This document shows positions 26,334-34,305 of a stretch of DNA of 64,000 nt, one piece after another. The DNA lies in NCBI RefSeq assembly GCF_036053395.1, contig NZ_CP107942.1, forward strand, positions 6,590,501-6,654,500, read 5' to 3'. The stretch is from Actinoplanes sp. NBC_00393 (GTDB lineage Bacteria; Actinomycetota; Actinomycetes; Mycobacteriales; Micromonosporaceae). Under the pieces are notes generated by a model. It ran no database searches and had not been told where the DNA came from. It saw only the letters and a program-made list of their open reading frames with translations. Each line of letters opens with the position of its first letter. Positions within the stretch are counted from its first letter, which is position 1. The translations under genes and the position numbers were made by a program.

Positions 26334-27428
26334 ATGATCCCCGGTGATGCCGATGCCGAACTGCGGCGACTGGCCGACGATCCGTCGTTCCAGCACCGCG
26401 ATGCCGCCCTGCGCGCGATCCGGTTCCGGGCCGGTGGGGACGTGGCGGATCTGGTCGCGATCGAGGACGATCCGCACCCGTGCGCGATGACCGACGTGGT
26501 GTTCGCGATGGCCGGGTCGAAGCGGACCTGGCTCAATTGGGTGCCGATGCCCGGCGAGGCGATCTGCAACGTCGCCGACGAGGTCGGCAGCCGCCGGGCG
26601 CAGGGCGAGGACATGGGCCTGATCCGGCTGGCCCTCTCGGCCGCCGAGCCGGCCAGCGCGATCACCGCCGCGAACCGGGTGATGGGCGAGGTCGAACTCG
26701 GCATCGGCGACTTCCCGGCCCCGGACATCCGGGTTCCGCTGCGCCGCGGCCGGTACGCGGTCTGGCGCTACGACGGCACCGACCCGGTTCCGGCGGTGGC
26801 GGCGCCGTCCGCTGCCGCGGCGCGGGTGCTGCACGAGGTCGGTGGTGAGCCGTGGGCGTCGCCGCTCTCCGGGTACGTGCAGGCCGCGCCCCTCGGCGAG
26901 CTGCCGCTGAACGACCTGCTCGGCCTGCTCGCGCACCTGCCCGGCCCGCCGGACACGCCCCGCTGGGAGTACCTGAACCAGTCGACACCGACCTACTGGT
27001 TCCGGCTCCTGCAGCCGTGGGTCTGCCTCGGCCTGCTGCACCACGCGAGCCACGAGCCGTGGGCGAATTCCACCCGCCGGGAAGTGCTCATCGACCTGGC
27101 CCTCGGCATCGAGGACTGGACCGCCGACGCCGCACTGTTCGCGCTGGTCACCGCCGCTTATCGGGAGCGGGAACTGCGTACCGAGGTGCACGACCTGGTC
27201 CGGGCCCGGCTGAACGCCGCCGCCTCCGCGCCGCGGCTGGTCACCATCGAGGAGTCCCTGGCCCACCTGATGCTGATCACGCCGGGCTGCACCGCCGACG
27301 ACCGCGGCCTCGCGACCGCCGTCCTGGAGCGCGCGGCGCAGGTGGACGACACCGGCGAGGACACGGACGACGCGCCGCCCCCGCCGTCGCAGGCCGGGAA
27401 ACGCCGCTGGTGGCAGCGCCGCGGCTGA
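26334..27428 (+). CDS. Conserved hypothetical protein (HEAT-like N-terminus)
   Basis: 364 residues, soluble. The first 90 residues have a HEAT-like look (DAELRRLADDPSFQHRDAAL, VADLVAIEDDPHPCAMTDVV). A WRYDGTDP segment and helical repeats follow, then a basic tail KRRWWQRRG. No enzyme motif is evident. A TAGGCT -10 box lies 8 nt ahead of ATG 26334, which suggests a leaderless mRNA and therefore its own promoter even though the previous gene ends only 11 bp upstream. Confidence 0.65.
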   Translation: MIPGDADAELRRLADDPSFQHRDAALRAIRFRAGGDVADLVAIEDDPHPCAMTDVVFAMAGSKRTWLNWVPMPGEAICNVADEVGSRRAQGEDMGLIRLALSAAEPASAITAANRVMGEVELGIGDFPAPDIRVPLRRGRYAVWRYDGTDPVPAVAAPSAAAARVLHEVGGEPWASPLSGYVQAAPLGELPLNDLLGLLAHLPGPPDTPRWEYLNQSTPTYWFRLLQPWVCLGLLHHASHEPWANSTRREVLIDLALGIEDWTADAALFALVTAAYRERELRTEVHDLVRARLNAAASAPRLVTIEESLAHLMLITPGCTADDRGLATAVLERAAQVDDTGEDTDDAPPPPSQAGKRRWWQRRG

Positions 27429-27503
27429 GCCCCGGTTGGCCTTTCGAGCCGTGCCGCGGCTCACTCAGCCGGGCCGGTCCTTTCGAGCCGGCGCCCGGCC
27501 GGC

Positions 27504-28496
27504 TCAGCCCTGCCGGGTTGCCAGGGCCAGGAACCGGTCCGGGACGTCCTCGTAGCTGCGCAACTTCCAGCCGGAGTCGGCGAGCAGCGGGCCGAGCCGT
27601 TCCTCGCTGAGCGCCTCGCCCGGCCGCAGCGTGCGGCCGTGCCGGGCGGCCAGCTGCGCGCGGCCGGTCGGATGGAAGATCGCCAGCGTGCCACCGGACC
27701 GGGTCACCCGGGCGAGCTCGGTGAGGCCGGCGACCGGATCCGGCAGGTGGTGCACCAGGCCGGCCGCGAAGATCGCGTCGGCGGTGGCGTCGCCGACCGG
27801 AAGGCGGCGGGCGTCGGCCAGGACCAGGCTCGCGCAGTCGTCCCGCCCGGCCTTGCGGGCGGCGAGCAGCATGTCCGGGGTGAAGTCGAGGCCCAGCACC
27901 CGCCCGGTGGGCCCGACCGCGCCGGCCAGCGCGGGCAGTGCCCGGCCGGTGCCGCAGCCGACGTCGAGGGCGATGTCACCGGGGCCGATGCCGGCGAGCC
28001 GGACCGCCTCGATGTAGCGCGGCATGTCGTCGCCGAACTTGCTGTCCCAGTCGGCGGCCCGGGCGGCGAAGAACGCGCGGCTCTCCGACAGATACCACCG
28101 GTCGGGGTCGGCCAGGTCGGGATGGATCTGGCGGATCACCGGCCACTCCGGGTCGCGATGGTCGATCACCACCTGGGCGCGGCGCTCGCCGTCCCCCTCG
28201 GCGAACCGGTGCCGCGGACCGCCGCGCAGAAAGACCAGGATCCGGTCGGTGGCCGGCTCGAGCACATTGAGCGCCGAGTCGATGACGCTGCCGCCCGGGC
28301 CGGTCAGGCCGAGGACGGCATCCACGTTCCACGCGCGTGCGCTGGACGGGAACGCCGCGGCGAGCCGGGCGGCGAACGCCGCCGCAGCGCCGGGATCGCC
28401 GCCGTCGACGATCACGGTGAGCGGGGCACGCGGCGCCAGCACCTCGGCGAGCAGTGCGGTGACTTCGGCGATGCGTTCCGGCACGCCCACCAGCAT
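27504..28496 (-). CDS. Methyltransferase fused to degenerate uridine-kinase-like domain
   Basis: 330 residues. The N-terminal third looks like a P-loop nucleoside kinase (LTVIVDGGDPGAAAAFAARLAAAF, AQVVIDHRDPEWPVIRQIHP), but the Walker A GxxxxGK[ST] is lost (GGDPGAAAA), so ATP binding is doubtful. The C-terminal two thirds are a class I SAM methyltransferase, with motif I IALDVGCGTGRALPAL, VLGLDFTPDML and DAIFAAGLVHHLPDP. The start is set at ATG 28496 (MLVGVPERIAEVTALLAE). The frame is open to 28592, but that extension is not family-like. Substrate unknown. It is divergent from the truncated ModA-like lipoprotein gene. Confidence 0.78.
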   Translation of the reverse strand: MLVGVPERIAEVTALLAEVLAPRAPLTVIVDGGDPGAAAAFAARLAAAFPSSARAWNVDAVLGLTGPGGSVIDSALNVLEPATDRILVFLRGGPRHRFAEGDGERRAQVVIDHRDPEWPVIRQIHPDLADPDRWYLSESRAFFAARAADWDSKFGDDMPRYIEAVRLAGIGPGDIALDVGCGTGRALPALAGAVGPTGRVLGLDFTPDMLLAARKAGRDDCASLVLADARRLPVGDATADAIFAAGLVHHLPDPVAGLTELARVTRSGGTLAIFHPTGRAQLAARHGRTLRPGEALSEERLGPLLADSGWKLRSYEDVPDRFLALATRQG

Positions 28497-28601
28497 GACG
28501 GGGTACGTGTGACGCGCGCAACGGCCCCCACGCGGAACGCTTTGTGCCACTTTGTCACGGGCGGGTGGAGGTGACCGGGTCAAGGCGGGCACAGTAGGAC
28601 G

Positions 28602-29066
28602 ATGAGACCGGCCGGAGTCGCGCTGGCAGCCGCCCTGGCATTCGCCCTGGCGCCGGCCGGCTGCGCGGGCGCTCGCGACGGCCCGGGCAACGACCCGCCG
28701 GCGGGCGCCGACCCGACCGGCGGCCTCACGGAGGTCCGGGTGCTCGCCGACGAGTCACTGCGTCCCGCCTTCGACCAGGTCGAGACGATGTTCGAGGCAC
28801 AGCATCCGAGCATCGAGGTCGTCCTGGCGTACGGTGCGGGAATCGACCTGGCCCGGCAGATAGCCGGCGGCGAACCTGCCGAGGTCTTCGCCACCGATGA
28901 CGTCTCCGCGATGGCCACCGCGGGCCTCAGCGAAAAGGCCGCGGTCTTCGGCGGAGGCCGGCTGAGCGTCGCCCCGCTCGCCCCGGCCGGCGAACCCTTC
29001 GTCGCGTTCGTCAAAGAGGGCGCAGCCCAGCGGATCTTCACGGACACCGGCATACTTCGACCGTGA
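28602..29066 (+). CDS. ModA-like binding lipoprotein lacking the second lobe
   Basis: 154 residues, versus about 250 for molybdate-binding ModA proteins. A lipoprotein signal (LAPAGCAG, Cys at 21) is followed by the start of lobe I: TEVRVLADESLRPAFDQVE, FEAQHPSIEVVLAYGAG, LARQIAGGEPAEVFATDD and LSVAPLAPAG. The sequence then jumps to GEPFVAFVKEGAAQRIFTDTGIL, which in the family is the extreme C-terminus. About 100 residues (lobe II) are missing in frame. No permease or ATPase is nearby. It may be a decayed gene still translated, or a single-lobe protein with a new role. The end overlaps the next gene by 4 nt (GTGA). Confidence 0.75.
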   Translation: MRPAGVALAAALAFALAPAGCAGARDGPGNDPPAGADPTGGLTEVRVLADESLRPAFDQVETMFEAQHPSIEVVLAYGAGIDLARQIAGGEPAEVFATDDVSAMATAGLSEKAAVFGGGRLSVAPLAPAGEPFVAFVKEGAAQRIFTDTGILRP

Positions 29067-29653
29067 CGGAGGCACTTGAGCTGGCCGACTTCCGCGCGGC
29101 CGTGGCCCGGATATATCTCGAGGACACCGACCTCGCATCGTTCCGCAAACGCCGCGACTCGCTGTTCGCGAGCCACCCGCAGTCCCCGATCCCGGCCGAG
29201 GCGCGGCCCGACTTCCCCGGCCTGCGCTATTTCCCGCCGAACGACGCCGCGGTGGTCGAGGTGCGCCTGCGCCCCTCACCGGGCTCGCTCGACGTCGACA
29301 CCGGCGGCCCGGACGGGGTGATCCACTACACGCGGGCCGGCATCCTGGAGACGCCCTACGGCGAGCTGTCACTCTGGTGGATCGCCGCCTACGGCGGCGG
29401 CCTGTTCCTGCCCGTCCGAGACGCCACCTGCGGCGAGACAACTTACGGGGGCGGCCGCTACCTCACTGACACAGTGAAGGGCACGCACGGCCGGGGCCTC
29501 CACCGCCTCGCCGGGGACCGGGTACGCCTCGACTTCAACTACCTCTACAACCCGAGCTGCGCCTACGACCCGCAGTGGTCCTGCCCGCTGGCCCCACCGT
29601 CGAACCGGGTCCCCACCCCGATCGAGGCCGGCGAACTCACCTACCATCCCTGA
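29063..29653 (+). CDS. DUF1684 family protein
   Basis: 196 residues matching the DUF1684 pattern: an N-terminal helix with FRKRRDSLFASHPQSP, FPGLRYFPPNDAAVVEV, and the C-terminal signature GGGRYLTDTVKG, LDFNYLYNPSCAYDPQWSCPLAP with PTPIEAGE. The family is widespread and has no proven function. It starts at GTG 29063, inside the stop of the ModA-like gene, so it is translationally coupled. Soluble and cytoplasmic by appearance. Confidence 0.85.
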   Translation: MTEALELADFRAAVARIYLEDTDLASFRKRRDSLFASHPQSPIPAEARPDFPGLRYFPPNDAAVVEVRLRPSPGSLDVDTGGPDGVIHYTRAGILETPYGELSLWWIAAYGGGLFLPVRDATCGETTYGGGRYLTDTVKGTHGRGLHRLAGDRVRLDFNYLYNPSCAYDPQWSCPLAPPSNRVPTPIEAGELTYHP

Positions 29654-29668
29654 CCCGCCACCCGCGCT

Positions 29669-30340
29669 TCAGTGGGCTGCGCGGTCGGACCAGGAGCGGC
29701 CGGTGGCCAGGTTGGTGGCGCCGCCCTTCAGGACGGCCCGGTGCACGGCGCGGGCCAGCGGCGCGCCCCACCGGGAACGCGGGCCGCCGTAAGCAGCAGG
29801 CGGGCCGGCGAGGGGGCAGAGGATGCAGACGGCGTCGGTGGCCGTGCCGGTCGCGCTCAGGCCCAGTTCGGCCAGGGCCTGCGCTTTCGCCTCGGTGGCG
29901 GTGGCCACCGCATTGATCAGAGCGCCGTCCGAGAACCGCTGCGGCACCTCGATGACGATGTTCACCGTGCCGGGGTGGTGACCGAAACCGATCGCGTCCG
30001 GGTCGGCCGCGCGGATCGGGGCGCCCAGGCCGACGGTCGCGTAGACCCGCACCTCGTCATCGGTCTCGGTGACCACGTCGGCCACGTCCACGCCGGTCAG
30101 CAGGCCGATGCCGGGGCCGGTCAGACCGAGCCCGGACGCGAGTTCGGCCAGGTGGGTGTCCGGGTCGGGGCGGGCGTAGGACATCGCCACGCTGGCGTTG
30201 ATCAGCCACTCGCGCGGGCCGATGCCGCCGCCCAGGACCGCGCTGGAGACCGCCAGCAGGGGCTCGGGAAAACGCCAGAGCAGCAACGGTACGTCGTACC
30301 CGCCCTCGCGCCGGTGGGTCAGCGACGGTTCGGCGAACAT
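29669..30340 (-). CDS. cbiZ: Adenosylcobinamide amidohydrolase
   Basis: 223 residues. CbiZ removes the aminopropanol tail from adenosyl-(pseudo)cobinamide so that the adenosylcobyric acid can be rebuilt into cobalamin (salvage). Family features seen are VLGGGIGPREWLINASVAMSY, a DPDTHLAELASGLGL segment, GIGLLTGVDV, GTVNIVIEVPQRFSDGALINAV and TATEAKAQALAE. No other salvage gene is adjacent; cobF lies 31 kb away in this window. It ends 7 bp before a GNAT gene on the same strand, so it could be cotranscribed with it. Confidence 0.88.
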   Translation of the reverse strand: MFAEPSLTHRREGGYDVPLLLWRFPEPLLAVSSAVLGGGIGPREWLINASVAMSYARPDPDTHLAELASGLGLTGPGIGLLTGVDVADVVTETDDEVRVYATVGLGAPIRAADPDAIGFGHHPGTVNIVIEVPQRFSDGALINAVATATEAKAQALAELGLSATGTATDAVCILCPLAGPPAAYGGPRSRWGAPLARAVHRAVLKGGATNLATGRSWSDRAAH

Positions 30341-30347
30341 CCGGTCG

Positions 30348-30887
30348 TTACTTCCATTCCGCTGCCAGCATTGCCCAGATCTCAGTGTCCCGGCGGGTGC
30401 CCTGCCACGGGTACGACTCCCGCTTCTGGCCCTCGCGGGTCATGCCGAGCCGGCGGGCGACGTTGGAGCTGGCCGTGTTGTTCGGGTCGCAGAGCCATTC
30501 GGCCCGGTGCATGCCGCGGGTCCGGAACGCCCAGTCGAGCAGCACCCGGACCGCCTTGGTGATCAGGCCGCGACCGGTGGCGGACGGCTCCAGCCAGCAG
30601 CCCACCTCGCAGTTGCCGGCGGCGGCGTCGAACGCGACGAACATCGTGCCGCCGACCAGCGTGCCGTCGAGCCAGATGCCGAAGAGGCGCCCGGTGTCGG
30701 CGGCGGCTTTGTCGGCGTACCGCTGAAGGGTTTTGGTGGCAGTCGCCACGTCCGTGCTCACGCTGGCCCATGGAATCCATGGGTCGACGGTGGCGCGGGC
30801 CCGGTCCATGTGCGCGAGGAACTCCGCGGCCTGCCATGGTTCGAGGGGGCGCAGCTCGGCGCCGTCGCCAAGATCGATAGAGAACAC
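30348..30887 (-). CDS. GNAT N-acetyltransferase, RimJ/RimL-like
   Basis: 179 residues. The GNAT core shows GNCEVGCWLEPSATGRGLITKAV (acetyl-CoA loop) and RAEWLCDPNNTASSNVARRLGM with QKRESYPWQG, characteristic of RimJ/RimL-type enzymes that acetylate protein N-termini or small amines. It lies just upstream of cbiZ on the same strand. Confidence 0.85.
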   Translation of the reverse strand: MFSIDLGDGAELRPLEPWQAAEFLAHMDRARATVDPWIPWASVSTDVATATKTLQRYADKAAADTGRLFGIWLDGTLVGGTMFVAFDAAAGNCEVGCWLEPSATGRGLITKAVRVLLDWAFRTRGMHRAEWLCDPNNTASSNVARRLGMTREGQKRESYPWQGTRRDTEIWAMLAAEWK

Positions 30888-30948
30888 CTGAGAAGCCTAG
30901 CGACGCCAGGGGCTTAAGACCGTACCGGGCATCGGGTAATCGGGCACC

Positions 30949-31932
30949 ATGAAGGGTATGAGCGAGCACACCGACGAGGTCACACGGGCACTGGTGCAGG
31001 CGGCGGACGCGGCCCGGTTCGCCCCGTCGATCCACAACACCCAGCCGTGGCGCTGGGTGGTCCGGGCCGGCCGGCTGGAGCTGTTCGGGGTTTCCGAGCG
31101 GCAGCTGCTCGAGCAGGACCCGTCCGGGCGGATGCTCCTGCTGAGCTGCGGCACCGCCCTGCACCACGCCCAGGTCGCGCTCACCGCCGAGGGCTGGCGG
31201 CACGAGGTGAAACGGCCGGCCGCCGAGCCGCTCGCCACGATCAAGCCGATCGAGCACGAGCCGGTCCGGCCGGAGGCGACCCGGCATTTCCAGATGCTTC
31301 AGGTACGGCGTACCGACCGGCGTACCGTCACCGACGACGCGGTTCCCGAGGACACCCTGCGGCACCTGACGAAGGCGACCGAGGAGGGCGGGGCGCGGCT
31401 GCACGTGCTCGACCGCGACCAGGTCATCGAGCTGGCGGCGGTGGTGGACCGGGCGCAGCAGGCGCAGAACACCGACGAACGCCTGCGTGCCGAGACTGCC
31501 GCCTGGGTCGGCGGCGAGCGCGAGGAGGGCACCGGCATCCCGGCCTCGGCGCTGCCGGAGGAGCTGCCGCTCACGACCGTCGCGGAACGCGACTTCCAGG
31601 CCCCCGGCACGCTTGCGGCCGGCAGTGGGCACGACAAGGCAGCGACGTACGCGGTGCTCTACGGAACCGGCGACGACGCGGTCGACTGGCTGCGCGGCGG
31701 GGAGGCGCTGAGCCGGCTGTGGCTGGCCGCCACCGAGCAGGCGGTGAGCCTGCTCCCGCTCAGCGGCCCGGTGGAGATCGCCTCGACCCGGCAGGCGCTG
31801 CGCGGCATGCTCAGCGGGACCGGCTACCCGTTCCTGGCGGTGCGGCTCGGCACCCTGGATCCGGCCCACTCCGCCCCGCCGAAGACCCCGCGTCTGCCGG
31901 CCGGCCAGGTCATCGAGGTGATCGCCGACTAG
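30949..31932 (+). CDS. Acg-like nitroreductase-family FMN protein
   Basis: 327 residues with two half-domains of the nitroreductase fold as in mycobacterial Acg (Rv2032). It has AARFAPSIHNTQPWRWVV at the N-terminus, LLLSCGTALHHAQVAL, QVRRTDRRTV, and TYAVLYGTGDDAVDWLRGGE with RQALRGMLSGTGYPFLAVRL near the end. Acg proteins are thought to bind FMN for storage or for stress survival, not reduce nitro compounds. TAATCG lies 6 nt ahead of ATG 30949, which fits a leaderless start; ATG 30958 is the alternative. Convergent with the sulfatase gene; the two overlap by 4 bp. Confidence 0.85.
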   Translation: MKGMSEHTDEVTRALVQAADAARFAPSIHNTQPWRWVVRAGRLELFGVSERQLLEQDPSGRMLLLSCGTALHHAQVALTAEGWRHEVKRPAAEPLATIKPIEHEPVRPEATRHFQMLQVRRTDRRTVTDDAVPEDTLRHLTKATEEGGARLHVLDRDQVIELAAVVDRAQQAQNTDERLRAETAAWVGGEREEGTGIPASALPEELPLTTVAERDFQAPGTLAAGSGHDKAATYAVLYGTGDDAVDWLRGGEALSRLWLAATEQAVSLLPLSGPVEIASTRQALRGMLSGTGYPFLAVRLGTLDPAHSAPPKTPRLPAGQVIEVIAD

Positions 31933-33584
31933 TGCGGGTCGCCTTCCGGGCCGTAAGCGGCGAGGAAGCGGTCACGGAAAGTGTCCATCCGCCAGTTCGG
32001 GGCGGCCGGGTCCGGCTTGAGGCCGTCGGTCCAGCCCCACGAGTCGATCCGGTCGAGGACCTTCGGGTCCTTGGCGACGATAGTGATCGGCACGTCGCGG
32101 GTGGCGTTCTGACCGACCACGACCGGGGCCGGCTGGTGGTCGCCGAGGAAGACCAGGACGGTGTCGTCGTCGGCGTACTTCTCCAGGTAGGAGAGCAGGG
32201 AGTCGATCGAGTACGCGACTGATCGCGCGTACTCGGTCTTGATCCGGGCGTTGTCCTTCCAGACGCTCTGGGTGGACTCGGCGTTCGCGACCATCGGGCC
32301 GTAGACGCTGCCGTCGCCGATCTTGTCCCAGTCGAGCATGGTGGGCACCGGCGCCCACGGGGTGTGGCTGGAGGTCAGCGTGATCTCGGCGAGCAGCGGG
32401 CCGCGGTTCTTCTTCGCGTACTCCAGCTCGTGGAAGGCGGACATCACGTACTGGTCGGGCATGGTGGACCAGCTGAACGCGGGACCGTTGTAACCCAGCG
32501 TGTGCGAATCGTAGATGTGGTCGTACCCGTAGAACTGCCCTTCGGGCCAGGCGAAGGTGATGCCGGGCTCGACGCCGACCGCCCGGTGCCCGGCGTTGTT
32601 GAACGCCCGGGTCAGGGTGAGCCGGTCGCTGGAGACCAGGCTGCGGTAGCGCTGCTCGTTGTCGATCCACAGCCCGGACAGGAACGTGGCGTGCGCGAGC
32701 CAGCTGCCGCCGCCCGCGGTCGACGAGGTGAGCCATCCGCTGCGGGCGGAGAAGCCGGCCTTGGTGAGCCGGTCGCCGTTCTCCGCCAGCGACTTGAGGA
32801 CCGCGCCGTTGAACGCGGGGTTCTCCAGGGCGTCCCGGCCGTAGCTCTCCACGAATGAGATCAGCACGTCGTTCTTCTTCAGCGCGGTGAGCAGTTGGTC
32901 GGCGGGCCGGTCCCGGTACGCGTCGACCAGCACCTCCGCGGCGAACTGCTTGCGGTCGCGCAGGTCGTTCGGCAGAGCGAGCGCGGTGTGCGCGGCGAGG
33001 TCGGCGGCGGTGTGCGAAGCGACCGGGATGCCGCCGATCAGCTGGAAACCCATGGCGAACAGGGCCACCCAGGCGACACCCACCGCGCCGAGGCCCCGCC
33101 AGGCCCCGGCGCGGTGGGCGGTCAGGACGCCGCTCAGCCGTACGACCGCCCAGGTCATCCCGGCGATCAGGGCAGCGGCGAGGAGGAGGGCGCCGACGGC
33201 GATGCCGATCGCGGCGGCGCGTCCCATCGAGTCGACCATGAAGTTGAAACCGTCGTCGAAGAGCACCCAGTCGAGGACCGGGTCGAACCGGCGGGCCAGC
33301 ACGGCGAAGAAGCCGATGTCCACGAGCTTCACCACGGTGAGCGCGCCGAGCAGCGCACCCAAACCGATGGCGACCGGCCGCCGGAACCGTCCCGGCAGCA
33401 GAAGCAGGAGGATCCCGAGGATCACCGCTTCGATCGGTACGCGCAGCAGCGCGGTGTGCACCGAGTTGCCGGGCGGCAGCCGGAAGATCTGGTCCGGCAC
33501 GATCAGCGCCAGGAAGACCACGACCACGGCGAGTCCCGTGGTCAGGTGCCGCAGGACTCGGCGATACGACTTCTTTTCGCTCAC
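31929..33584 (-). CDS. LTA-synthase-like membrane sulfatase / phosphoglycerol transferase
   Basis: 551 residues. Five or so N-terminal membrane helices (VVVVFLALIVPDQIF, VILGILLLLLPGRF and others) are followed by an extracytoplasmic alkaline-phosphatase/sulfatase domain. That domain has VLISFVESYGRDAL with the metal-binding Glu, SGWLTSSTAGGGSWLAHATFL with the probable catalytic Thr, and LVFLGDHQPAPVVVG with the metal-binding Asp-His. The family transfers phosphoglycerol or similar groups to surface polymers. The start is set at GTG 33584, since the longer frame begins with TTG and lacks any ribosome site. Divergent from the TetR gene. Confidence 0.82.
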   Translation of the reverse strand: MSEKKSYRRVLRHLTTGLAVVVVFLALIVPDQIFRLPPGNSVHTALLRVPIEAVILGILLLLLPGRFRRPVAIGLGALLGALTVVKLVDIGFFAVLARRFDPVLDWVLFDDGFNFMVDSMGRAAAIGIAVGALLLAAALIAGMTWAVVRLSGVLTAHRAGAWRGLGAVGVAWVALFAMGFQLIGGIPVASHTAADLAAHTALALPNDLRDRKQFAAEVLVDAYRDRPADQLLTALKKNDVLISFVESYGRDALENPAFNGAVLKSLAENGDRLTKAGFSARSGWLTSSTAGGGSWLAHATFLSGLWIDNEQRYRSLVSSDRLTLTRAFNNAGHRAVGVEPGITFAWPEGQFYGYDHIYDSHTLGYNGPAFSWSTMPDQYVMSAFHELEYAKKNRGPLLAEITLTSSHTPWAPVPTMLDWDKIGDGSVYGPMVANAESTQSVWKDNARIKTEYARSVAYSIDSLLSYLEKYADDDTVLVFLGDHQPAPVVVGQNATRDVPITIVAKDPKVLDRIDSWGWTDGLKPDPAAPNWRMDTFRDRFLAAYGPEGDPH

Positions 33585-33649
33585 GGTCTGTTCATACGCC
33601 TGAGCGGCCCGGGCGGTTCGAAGGGGTACCCATGACAAAAGTCAGTGGA

Positions 33650-33667
33650 TGAGTGAGTGCTCGCTCA
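33650..33667. promoter_or_regulatory. TetR-type operator upstream of the ABC exporter operon
   Basis: TGAGTGAGTGCTCGCTCA is an 18-bp imperfect palindrome (7 of 9 pairs match) directly upstream of a TAAGCT -10 box at 33669-33674, which lies 7 nt before the TetR start codon. A repressor bound here would block its own promoter and the downstream exporter genes. Confidence 0.7.
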
Positions 33668-33681
33668 TTAAGCTTCGCGCC

Positions 33682-34305
33682 ATGGAATCCCGACGCAGAC
33701 GCGTCCCGGCCCTGGCGCCGGAGGAACGGCGGGCCGCCCTCATCGCGGCGACCATCCCGCTGCTGCACGAGCACGGCCTGGACGTGAGCACCCGGCAGAT
33801 CGCCCACGCGGCCGGCGTGGCCGAGGGGACGATCTTCGGCGTCTTCGAGAGCAAGAGCCAGCTCGTGGTCTGCTCGATGGTGAAGGCGCTCGACCCGCAG
33901 CCCACGCTCGACGCCCTCGCCGCCATCGACCCCCAGGCCGACCTGCGGATCCGGGTGGCCGACGCGGCCGAGCTGGTGCACGCCCGCTTCATCGAGCACG
34001 CGCACCTGATGAGCGAGGCCCGCAAGTTGATCTTCGACAACAAGCCGGATCCGGAGGCACAGGCCCAGATGGCCGCGTCCCGGGAGCGGCTGCACCTCGC
34101 GATCGTCCTGCTCTTCCTGCCGGACGCGGCACGGTTGCGAGTCTCCGCCGACCGGGCCGCCCGGCTGTTGCTGCTGCACTGCGGCGCCAACGCGTTCGGG
34201 CCGTTCGGCGAGCCCGGGGCGTTCAGCGGCGCAGAGCTGGCGACCCTGCTGCTCGACGGCATCCTGACCCACACATCCGAACGGGGGGATCAGCCGACAT
34301 GCTGA
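33682..34305 (+). CDS. TetR-family transcriptional regulator
   Basis: 207 residues. The N-terminal HTH has EERRAALIAATIPLLHEHGL, STRQIAHAAGVAEGTIFGVF. The C-terminal ligand domain is unremarkable. ATG 33682 is preferred over the in-frame ATG 33649 because the latter lies inside the operator palindrome and because a -10 box ends 7 nt before 33682, giving a leaderless mRNA. It overlaps the first ABC exporter gene by 7 nt and almost certainly represses that operon, responding to an exported compound. Confidence 0.9.
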   Translation: MESRRRRVPALAPEERRAALIAATIPLLHEHGLDVSTRQIAHAAGVAEGTIFGVFESKSQLVVCSMVKALDPQPTLDALAAIDPQADLRIRVADAAELVHARFIEHAHLMSEARKLIFDNKPDPEAQAQMAASRERLHLAIVLLFLPDAARLRVSADRAARLLLLHCGANAFGPFGEPGAFSGAELATLLLDGILTHTSERGDQPTC

